From positions 1 through 19,783 of the forward strand of contig CAZKHZ010000052.1 in NCBI GenBank assembly GCA_964552715.1: a DNA stretch of 19,783 nt. Reading direction: 5' to 3'. The stretch comes from UBA7692 sp964552715. Its GTDB lineage: Bacteria; Bacteroidota; Bacteroidia; Chitinophagales; LD1. This document shows positions 5,221 through 14,800 of this stretch, piece after piece. A program made the position numbers and the translations under genes. The notes below the pieces were generated by a model. The model was given only the letters and a program-made list of their open reading frames with translations, had not been told where the DNA came from and made no database searches. Each line of letters opens with the position of its first letter. Position 1 is the stretch's first letter.

Positions 5221-7370
5221 GTACAAATGATAAAAGAAAGAAAGGGAAAAGGGATGTAAATCAAGCACACAGCAATCCAGATAATGCTTCGGTTGTTGAA
5301 AATCGTCACTTGTCCCTCGCCCCACGTCCCTCGTATTTGCCATACCTCATCATTTTCATCTTCACCTGCCTAATTTATTCCAACACCCTTTGGAACAAAT
5401 ACGCTTCGGATGATGCTATTGTTTTAACCGAAAATATCTATACCACACAAGGCATTGCTGGCTTAAAGGACATTTTTACACATGATGTATTTGAAGGCTT
5501 TTTTAAAGAGAAAAAGAACTTGGTTGCCGGAGGCAGGTATCGCCCGCTAAGTGTGGCAACCTTTGCCATAGAATATGAATTCTTTGGGCTGAATCCAATG
5601 CTCAGTCATGCCGGAAATGTGCTGCTGTTTGCAGTGAGTTGTTTGCTAATTTTTTATCTGTTTCAGTTGCTCATTCCGCAAAAGAAAGACACACCATTTT
5701 ACATCTCTATTCCCTTTCTGTGCGCTATGTTATATGCCGCACATCCTATCCACACCGAAGCCGTAGCCAACATCAAAGGGCGCGATGAAATTATGAGTAT
5801 GCTCTTTGCCATAGCATCGCTAGTATTTTCAGTGTTGTTTGTAAAGCGAGAGTCAATTCCATATTTGGCTTTTGCTGCACTTTGTTTCTTTCTGTCTTTG
5901 CTCTCCAAAGAGAATTCTATAACGTTTATAGCAATTATTCCGCTCACTTATTACTTCTTCTTAAACGCAAAGCTAAAGCACTATTTAATTGGTGTTGGTG
6001 CTGTACTTTTGCCTACAGTATTATATCTTTTATTGCGTGGAAATTATGCAGCCTCCAGCCTTGCGCAAGAATCAAATGAAATACTGAACAACCCATTTGT
6101 TGGTGCAACTTTTGCGCAGCGATATGCCACGCCTGTTTATAGCTTTCTGTTGTACTACATCAAGCTTGTTTTTCCGCATCCACTCAGCCACGATTACTAT
6201 TTCAATCAAATTCCATTGATAGAATTTGGTGATGTGAAGTTTATAACCGCAGCTATGATTACCATTGCGCTTGTGGGTATTGCACTCAATCAAATCTTAA
6301 GAAAGACTATTGTTTCTTTTTCTATCCTCTATTACTTCATTACCTTTTCTGTAGTGTCCAACATTTTGTTTTCGGTAGGTATTGTAATGAACGAACGTTT
6401 TCAATTCATGCCTTCCTTGGGCTTTTGTTTGTTGCTGGCTTCGGGCTTTCACTACTTGTTTCAAACCAAAAGGTTGAAGGCTCCAGCGGCTGCGTTTTTA
6501 GCTGCAATTGTTTTGTTTCTTTTTAGTGCAAAAACATTTAGTCGAAACTATGCGTGGAAGGATAACCTTACCCTGTTTTTGACTGATGTAAAGAACTCAC
6601 CCAACAGCGCAAAAGTGAACACCAGTGCAGGAGGCGATTTGCTTGCTGCTAGCGATGCAGAAACCGATTCGCTAAAGCGCAAGGCAATGATTCAAGAGTC
6701 CATTAGTTATCTTACCAGTGCCATTCGCATCTACCCTGATAATTTCAATGCGCTGCTGCTAATGGGTAATGCACAGTTTAAGTATTACAAAAACACCGAT
6801 GCCGCCCTACCTTTCTACAATCGCATTTTGGAATTGCGCAAGGGTGGCGAGTTGTTGGCTTATCAAAATGCGGGTAACCTATTGTATGGCGAAAAGCAAT
6901 ATTCAAAGGCACTTCCATACCTCAATGGCTTGCTCGCTATGCAGCCCGATAACATAGAAGTTACGCTTCGTATCAGCGATAGTTACGCACAACTTTCTAA
7001 GATAGATTCTTCAAAGGCTTACATAGATTATGCGCTGCAAAAATCGCCTAACAATGCAATGGTTATTCATCAAATGGGTAAACTTTACGGTAGGTATTTG
7101 AATGATTTGAATACAGCCATTCCCTACTTAAAAAAGGCAACGGAATTAAGCCCAACAGAAGTTACTTATCTCGAAGACCTAGGTGTGGCTTATGGGCTAA
7201 GCGGGCAATACGACAGTGTGATTGAAACCATGAACAAAATTCTAAAAATCAATCCTAACTACGTTTCGGCTTATCGCAACATTAGCATTTCATACATGCA
7301 AAAAGGCGACAAGGCTAATGCTGATTTGTATATGCAGAAAGCCGCACAGGCTGAGCAACGGGGGAAATAG
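5217..7370 (+). CDS. TMTC-like multispanning membrane protein with C-terminal TPRs (putative O-glycosyltransferase)
   Basis: The first 40 of its 717 residues are a basic hydrophilic tail, followed by some ten membrane segments (about 41-460). The membrane part carries motifs of the TMTC/DUF1736 GT-C family: SDDAIVL (64-70, Asp65-Asp66 in the position of the catalytic acidic pair), GGRYRPLS (105-112), HPIHTEAVANIKGRD (176-190), SKENSITF (230-237) and NERFQFMPSLGF. Residues about 495-717 form five or six tetratricopeptide repeats, for example SKALPYLNGLLAMQPDN and GQYDSVIETMNKILKINPN. Family knowledge: eukaryotic TMTC proteins O-mannosylate cadherins; bacterial homologues are mostly uncharacterised. 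A role in transferring lipid-linked sugar to exported proteins is inferred. Coupling to dprA probably reflects shared transcription. A simple membrane TPR protein without enzymatic activity remains possible. Confidence 0.85.
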   Translation: MSTNDKRKKGKRDVNQAHSNPDNASVVENRHLSLAPRPSYLPYLIIFIFTCLIYSNTLWNKYASDDAIVLTENIYTTQGIAGLKDIFTHDVFEGFFKEKKNLVAGGRYRPLSVATFAIEYEFFGLNPMLSHAGNVLLFAVSCLLIFYLFQLLIPQKKDTPFYISIPFLCAMLYAAHPIHTEAVANIKGRDEIMSMLFAIASLVFSVLFVKRESIPYLAFAALCFFLSLLSKENSITFIAIIPLTYYFFLNAKLKHYLIGVGAVLLPTVLYLLLRGNYAASSLAQESNEILNNPFVGATFAQRYATPVYSFLLYYIKLVFPHPLSHDYYFNQIPLIEFGDVKFITAAMITIALVGIALNQILRKTIVSFSILYYFITFSVVSNILFSVGIVMNERFQFMPSLGFCLLLASGFHYLFQTKRLKAPAAAFLAAIVLFLFSAKTFSRNYAWKDNLTLFLTDVKNSPNSAKVNTSAGGDLLAASDAETDSLKRKAMIQESISYLTSAIRIYPDNFNALLLMGNAQFKYYKNTDAALPFYNRILELRKGGELLAYQNAGNLLYGEKQYSKALPYLNGLLAMQPDNIEVTLRISDSYAQLSKIDSSKAYIDYALQKSPNNAMVIHQMGKLYGRYLNDLNTAIPYLKKATELSPTEVTYLEDLGVAYGLSGQYDSVIETMNKILKINPNYVSAYRNISISYMQKGDKANADLYMQKAAQAEQRGK
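5312..5333 (+). repeat. Tandem GTCCCTCG octamers inside the N-terminal tail of the TMTC-like gene
   Basis: GTCCCTCG occurs at 5312-5319 and 5326-5333, with a 14-base period. It encodes part of the hydrophilic tail (HLSLAPRPSY) before the first membrane helix. I associate this word with short intergenic repeats in Bacteroidota. It may mark a small repeat captured in frame. Confidence 0.35.
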
Positions 7371-7413
7371 TTTGTCCGCTCAAAAACTGTAAGCACTTTC
7401 GTTAGAATGGTTT

Positions 7414-8892
7414 TTACTCCAAAAACTCGAAATCAACTCTTCTATTTTTGCTTCGCCCTTCCTCCGTTTCATTTTCTGAAACAGGACTATTTTTGCCATA
7501 ACCCGAACTTGAAATCCTGCTTTTATATATACCATTAGCCTCTAGATAATCGGCTACCGCTTTGGCTCTTTTCATACTTAGCTTTACATTGAAATTATTG
7601 CTGCCAATATTATCTGTGTGTCCGTTAATTTTAATACGCTTTTCTGGGTTTGCAATCATGTATTTGACCAATTGATTTAACTGTGCAAAAGAGACGTCCT
7701 TCAAGCGATAGTCTTTGTATTCAAACTCAATTCTATCCAACACATAGCTGACTTTTTCGCCATTGTTGGTTTTGCTAAAATCTTCAAGCGTACCACTGCT
7801 ATTGTCTGCGTTAGTTAAATTGGCAGCCTTTTCTTCAACTTTCGCTTTTGTAAGGCTATCCACTTGCTTTTGAAGCACAGTAACTTTTGTTTTCAATTTT
7901 TTCTTCTCAATCTCAGCACCCTCTTTTACAGTATTTATCTCTTGCGCTTGCAACAACTCCTGCTCACGTTTTTTGCGTTTGAAATCTGTAGGGATACCAA
8001 AGCCAAAAACAATTTCATGAGAACCGCCTACTTGGTTTGCATACCTTTTACTCATAGCATGGTCATAGGCATAGGCTATAGTAAACATTTTCATAACCTT
8101 CACTCCGCAGGTTGCCAAAACGCCAAAGCTATTTCTGTAGCCCAGCCCAGCGTAAACTATCTTTTTGTAGTCAAACATTACCAATGCATCAAACTGAGGC
8201 AATTGCTTGCCATTGTATCGCATCAAGAAATTTGGTGTGATGTTGAATTGGTTTTTCAAAAGACCAATTTCATATTGAGCAAACAAACTATAATGCCGCG
8301 TAAGAGAATAGTCAAGCGTTGTATTGCCTGCTGTGGCATACTTTGCGGAACTTTCTATTACCTGCGGTATAGAAAACCCAACTAATAGTCGCTTCCATTT
8401 ATAGCTAATGCCAACACTGCCATCAAAAGTAAAACGCTGTGATTGTTGCCCAGCAAGGTTGGGGTCTGTTACATCTTTGGCTCGCGCTTTATCCCAATCA
8501 ATTGACAAAGCAATAAGTGCACCCTGAATACCAATTGAAATTTGATGATGTTTGGCAAAAGTTATCTTTTGATTGTAAGCTAGTGCGGCATTAGTACGAT
8601 TGAAAAACCCATATTGATCATTGAAAACCAAAGCTCCTAAACCGATACGATCTTTCGATAGTGAAACCTCCGCTGTAGCACCTCCCGTCATTGGACTTCC
8701 TGGAAATTCGGTCCATTGTTTTCTGAAGTATCCAAATGCTTTATACTCGTTATCAATACCTGCAAACGCAGGATTTGAAAGGAACTTGGAATAATATACG
8801 GTTGAAAAAACTGGCACTTGCTGGGCAGTACAATCCTGTAATAAACCCGCTGAAATTAATCCCCCAAAAATGATGCGTAAAAAGTGTTTCAT
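7414..8892 (-). CDS. PorP/SprF family outer-membrane protein fused to an OmpA peptidoglycan-binding domain
   Basis: This is a 492-residue outer-membrane protein of the type IX secretion pathway. A signal peptide ends near CTAQ (21-24). Residues about 25-303 are a PorP/SprF beta-barrel with the family start YYSKFLSNPAFAG (33-45), the QWTEFPGSP segment (59-67), and a final strand HEIVFGFGIP. A lysine- and glutamate-rich, probably coiled segment (about 305-358) leads to an OmpA-like domain (about 380-492). That domain has NGHTDNIG (423-430, Asp427), LSMKRAKAVADYL with Arg442, and EEGRSKNRRVDF, so the peptidoglycan-contacting Asp and Arg are present. Family knowledge: SprF-type proteins are needed to export or hold the repeat adhesin encoded next to them. 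Here the giant adhesin gene lies 4 bases upstream on the same strand, so the two are very probably co-transcribed. The OmpA part would tie the complex to the cell wall. PorE-type proteins also carry OmpA domains but lack this barrel. Confidence 0.92.
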   Translation of the reverse strand: MKHFLRIIFGGLISAGLLQDCTAQQVPVFSTVYYSKFLSNPAFAGIDNEYKAFGYFRKQWTEFPGSPMTGGATAEVSLSKDRIGLGALVFNDQYGFFNRTNAALAYNQKITFAKHHQISIGIQGALIALSIDWDKARAKDVTDPNLAGQQSQRFTFDGSVGISYKWKRLLVGFSIPQVIESSAKYATAGNTTLDYSLTRHYSLFAQYEIGLLKNQFNITPNFLMRYNGKQLPQFDALVMFDYKKIVYAGLGYRNSFGVLATCGVKVMKMFTIAYAYDHAMSKRYANQVGGSHEIVFGFGIPTDFKRKKREQELLQAQEINTVKEGAEIEKKKLKTKVTVLQKQVDSLTKAKVEEKAANLTNADNSSGTLEDFSKTNNGEKVSYVLDRIEFEYKDYRLKDVSFAQLNQLVKYMIANPEKRIKINGHTDNIGSNNFNVKLSMKRAKAVADYLEANGIYKSRISSSGYGKNSPVSENETEEGRSKNRRVDFEFLE

Positions 8893-8896
8893 AGAT

Positions 8897-11800
8897 TTAC
8901 TTTTTTGAGTTTAGAATATTGATGTAATCCTTAACCTCCACATTTTTGACAGATGATTTTAGTACATAGAAATAGGCTCCGTCATCAAGACTTTTTCCGT
9001 CCATCTGGTTCACACCATTCCAATTATTGGCATAGTTTTCTGTTTCAAAGACTATACGTCCCCATCTGTCAAAAATCACTACACTTGGATTGGGATAAAC
9101 ATCTAAATCCACTTCCCAAAAATCATTCAAACCATCTCCATCAGGTGTAATAATATTGGGCAATTTTGCAACTTCAATTACATGCACAAAGCCCTTGTAT
9201 TCAACAAAACAAGTGCTGCCAAGCGTGTCTGAAAACACTTTAATCGTGTAAGAAAAAGGTCTATTGGGCTTAGTTTTTCTAAGCGTATCGTTTGATATTA
9301 TTAGAAAGTTATCAGGGAAACTTTCAAAACTCCAAGGCAGCGAATTTTGTTTTGTAAAGTTGATATAATTACGCTCATAAATTTCGAATGAATCAACAGG
9401 TAGTAAAATGCCGTTTATAAAAACAGAAGAGTCAATTTCCTTAGGTTGAAAAACAGTTGCTTTGAGAGAATCGGCACATTGGTTTTTATCAAGAGCAATT
9501 ACATTGTACTCGCCCGAAACCAGATTATAAAATACATTGTATGGTTGAGCTTCATTGCCATCAAGAGCATAAAAATAAGGTGCGCGGCTGCTATCTGTGG
9601 AATACACTTTGAAAGAGCCTCCGTTTCTGCCAAAGCAACGAACGGAGTCGATAGAAATAACATGTGTTGTCTTTACAAATTCCTTGATTGCAAAGCCGCT
9701 GTTCAAAGCACAATTATTAGCGTCTTTAACCTCATAGTTATGCGCTCCGGTTGATAAAGATTGCATTGAATTCTGTGCTTGAAATACGGATCCGTCAAAG
9801 CGATAACTGTAAGGAGGAGTTCCCCCAATTACCTTAACTTCGGCATAGGCATCATTTCTATCATGGCAGGTAGCGGTTTGGGTTGTTACAGCCTCTACCA
9901 ATAGCTTATTTGGTTGAGTAAGATTTGCGCTAACTGTTACATTACAATTTTCATCATCCCTTATCAAGGCTATAAAGTTTCCTGCGCTTACATTCTGAAT
10001 ATTAAATGGCGAACTTATTGGGGCATTATTAAAATAGTAAGGTTGAGTGCCACCCGAAATCTGTAACAAAACACTACCTGAAGCATCCTCAAAACATTTT
10101 AGGTTTTGCGCAGTGGCATTTACAACAAAAGGTACTGCCGCAGGCACTTCAACCTCGAATTCAAAAGCGCAAGTATTCTTATCATAAATTACAACAGATT
10201 GTGTGCCGGGTTGCAACAAAACAGACACTGTATCTATAAATTGTTTGTTGAAAATTTTGGCGGGTGTGTTTCCATCAGTAATTTCTATAAACAAAGTCCC
10301 CTGCTGCCCTACACATTTCGGGGCATAAATGTCATACTCAAATTCCAATGCTTTAGCGTCTTTAATAATCGTGTCAATTTGCACCACACAACCATTTTCA
10401 TCTATCACAGATGAAGTGACACTTTCTCCCCCCCAGTAATACTCCGCTTGTGGCGCATCATAAGGTGGCGTTCCGCCTGTTGCAACAAAAGATACTAAAG
10501 TGCTGTCACCCACACAACGCAATGGAGCAAATGATACTGATGCTTTAAGTTTTGTTGGCTGAAAGACTTCAATTTCATTGTAATAAACACAGCCTGCTGT
10601 GTCAATAATTTCAATAGGGTACATACCTATCGGAAGACTATCTAATCTCACCGACCAATCAGCATACCAAACTCCATTGATGTTTGCCGGAAGATTGCCA
10701 GAAATAAAATCAATGTCAATGTACCCGCTGCTATCGCCATGACAAGAAACATTTACAACATTTGCATTTAGTGATAATTGTGCTGCAGGATAAAGTGTAA
10801 AACTTTTAAAATGAAAGCAGTTATTAGCATCCAAAATATTCAAATTATAGTTGCCTGTTTCCATATTCAAAATCAATGAATCGGAGAAAGAAAACGTGTT
10901 ATTTCCTACACTTGCTTTAAATGGCTTCACGCCACCGCTGGCAAATATTTTCACAATTCCACTGTCTGCACTGCAATTGATGTTGACCGTGTTTAATGTT
11001 ATTACCAGTGGTTGCGGCTCAAAAATATTTAGCAAAACAGAATCTCTACATCCATTATCATCCACCACTAAGTAATTATAGTTGCCGCCTGAAACACTAA
11101 AATTCCCTATTCCTGTAAATGGATAAGTTCCACCGATTGCCGAAACGGTAACTATGGATGGTGTTCCCGCACATTTGATTGGAGTATGGGTTGCCTTAGC
11201 CTTTAATCTATAGATTGAATCTATAAATGTTCCATATTCTAAAGCACAGTTATTGGCATCTGAGATTTCAAAGTATATATACCCGACTCCCAGATTATTA
11301 AACACAACTGGGTTTGTAGAAACCGCGTTCCCATTGATATAATATGGGGTTGTTCCTTGAGCAATTTCTATTTCAACTGATTGTATTGTATTGATACCAC
11401 AAACAACAGGTAAAATATTTGCTTGAAAAATCAATGGATTAGTAATTTCTGGAATTTCTATTTCAATCTCAGATTTACAAAAGCCATCACTCAAAACTTC
11501 AAAGTAATGATAACCTGCCAACAGTGAAACAGTTGTGGAATTCTGAAATGAATAAGGAGAATAGAAGTCTTCCAAAATATATGGAGAATCTCCGCCATCA
11601 GGAGTTATTTCCACCACAGATACTTCACCGGCACACAATGCAGAATCTACAATAGCTACAATCACATCAAAATACGGTAACTCAACTATAGTAATCACCC
11701 CCTCTGCAACACAACCATTATCATCGCTAATGGAAACAGAGTTTTGACCTGCGGGGAAGTAATAGAAATCTGGGAACCAATAGGGCGGTGTGCCGCCATC

Positions 11801-14800
11801 TGCATCAACATATATTTCTGCATATTGATCTACACACACAGCAGTATCTCCAAAATATACCATGATTAATTGATTGGGTTCATCAATTTCAAAATCTATA
11901 CTTTGCTCACATCCATTAGCCGAATAAACTGTAATGGCATAATTCCCTTTAGCTAAGTCTTGAAGCACTAAACTTGTATCACCTGTTGACCAGTATATTT
12001 GGTAGGGCGATGTGCCTGTAGTTATCTGTGCAATCGCATATCCACTGCTATCACCAAAGCATAAAGCATTATGCACCTCTACTTCTACCACAAGCGTATT
12101 TACAGAAGGAACAAATATTCCATCAGATTTTGTGCAGCCTTTTATATCTGTAACTGTTACATTAAAAGTCCCCGAAATCAAATTGGTCACAATATTTGTT
12201 GTGTCAGAATTTGACCATTCAAAAGTAAAAAAGCCATTCCCGCCAATTGCGCTAACAGAAGCCTTTCCATTTCCATTATTGCAGGTATCTTGCAATGCAT
12301 TTAATGAAATTTGAATAGGAGGTGGACCGAGGATAGTATAGCTTTTTGTTACAGTGCAATTCTTTTCATCAGTAACAGTTAAATGAAATGTGCCATTGGG
12401 GAGTGCGGTTGCATTTTCAGTATTCGTGCCACCACTCCAATTATAAGTAAATGGAGGATAGCCAAAATTTATCTGCGTATAAACAGCCCCATTATCAGAT
12501 TCAAAGCATTGTTTATTTTCAACGCTATCAGTAATAAATAGTGGTGGCTTTTTGGTGTTCAATACAGTAGTGCTTTTTGAACATCCTTTCGTGTCAAAAA
12601 CAATAACACTGCTGGTGCCTGGTGGAAGTTGGCTTGCCTGTTTGTTGTTTTCTCCATTCGACCACAAGTAAGAAAAAAACGGTGATGGATTTTCTGGTGA
12701 AGAAGTATAAACCTCTGCAACACTAAATGGACTGGCAGCACAGGGATCAATATTTTCTTTCACCGAGTCAATCACCACTCCATTCGAGCCGCCAATACTA
12801 ACCGAATTTTCTGCAACGCATCCGGCTTCGGTTGTAACAGTGATAGTGTAAACTCCTGTTCTGTCAATTATAATACTGTCCCATCCCGACTCCCCATTCG
12901 ACCATTCGTATGTTTTGTTATTACCACCTCCTGTAACATTTGCCTTTAATGCAATAGGCTTGCCGCAGTCAATTTTAATGTCATTAAAATTTATTTCAAT
13001 ATCTCTAAAATCTATAGTTGTTGAAGTGCGATAGCATGAGGAATCATTTATAAAAATAGAATAGTTTTTCCGAGGCAAATTTTCAAACACAACAGTAGCC
13101 GTATCGTTTAAATAAACAACGGCTGAATCCACCCTTAATAAAACACTATCATACAATAGCACCTTAATTACATAGCTGCCAAAATTTGCAAGAATAGAAA
13201 TGTCTGGAACAAAATTTATAGTGATGCTGCCATCATTCAAATCGCAGGGTGGTAAGGCAACAATGTTATATTTGGGTAAAGGCTGAACCAAAAGTCTGTA
13301 AGCTCCAAAAACACAATCTCTCAAATCCAAATACACTTCATATATACCCGGTTGCTGCGTATCATAAAATTTGCCGATTTTAGCATCTACAGTATCTCTT
13401 CCTCCATTTGGTTTTACTACTATAAAATTTGCGTTAGATGAACTTGGGCAAATGGAGCCTATTTCAAAACCTTCAAAATACAATCCACACCCTTTGACCT
13501 TCAAAATCGGGAACACCGCTTGGTTTGATCTGCTCCACAATAGGGTTGATGTTATAATACAGCCATTTTTATCCTGAACATCAAAAATGGCATTTGTGCT
13601 ACACGAATTTGGAGGGCTTGCGCCTCTATATGTATAAGTGTATGGAAACTCTCCACCTCTCAGTTTCACCAATGTATCTAAGTAGGGCAGCACACCGCAA
13701 CTTGTTGAAGTGCTTTCCACCTCTTTAATTCTGAAAACATTAAAGCGACCATAAATTGTTCTATAATTTCCTCCTGCATCAATTACTCTTGTCCAGTAAA
13801 ATTCACAAAGCGAAGTATCTCTTAAACCCACATTGCCGTTCGACCACAAAAAAATGTAGGGAGCGCAGCCACCAATATTGGTAGTATCAATTTCAGCTTT
13901 ACCATTACATTGACTTCCGCATGTATTTTGCAAAGGCAATAAAGCCTGAAAATTCAATTTTTTGTTGCAAGAACTTCCGCCACTCCCACTCCCTGAGCCA
14001 ATTGGCGCCCCACCCATTTCTGCATTCACCAAGCGGTTATTTACACCGTTAGTCGAGGTGTAACCGCATAGTAAATTACTCGTGCAGCCAGTAGTGATAT
14101 ACGTGCCACCAATTCGCAAAAAATTACCGTAATTGTAAAATCCTTCTCCCGCCATGTAAACATCATTTCTATTTTTACTCACAAGGCTATGCGATAGGTC
14201 AGTAGCGGAGTTTCCAAAATAGGTTTTCCAAAAATTTTGTTGCAATAGGTCAAAGCCCAACACAACTCCATCTCTCAAACCTGCTTTGAATTTTTGCTCA
14301 AAAAAACCTGCATTTGCGCCAGTTGTTGTAAAATTCCCATCCGAAAAACCAGCGTACAACTGATAGCAGGAATCATCTAAGGCAACAGCAGTTAAAGCAT
14401 CATTGGCGTTTGTACCGAAATAAGTTGCGTACTCACGTTGCAATGTGATTGGATTGAACTTTGCAATAAATCCATCAGCACTACCTCCCCCAAAATTTGC
14501 TTGATAGAAATTACCATTGGCTTGAGACAGTACTGGAAGATTAATTGAGTTTGTAGAGCCGCAAATAAAAACACCGCAACTTCCCTTGGCGATAGAAGTC
14601 GCAATGTCATTTCCTGAACCACCAAAGTGGGTACTCCATTCAAGCGAAAAATTATTACCAAACTTTCCAACAACAGCTTCTAGGCTATCAGCAGTACTTG
14701 AAGTTATATAATCATCTCCGTTGCCGCCCACAAAAGTACTCCACAACCTGTTACAAGCAGTATCAAAAGCAGCAACAAATCCCATTTTTGAAGGAGTAAA

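Noticed and set aside
7371..7413. Possible shared terminator between the convergent TMTC-like and PorP-OmpA genes
   Set aside because: Only AAAAAC/GTTTTT can pair, across a 22-base loop with no GC-rich stem. This is too weak to call.
9470..12530. Possible CRISPR array or DNA-level tandem repeat suggested by the repetitive protein
   Set aside because: The modules are similar only as protein. No constant 25-40 base repeat with regular spacers is present here or anywhere in the window.
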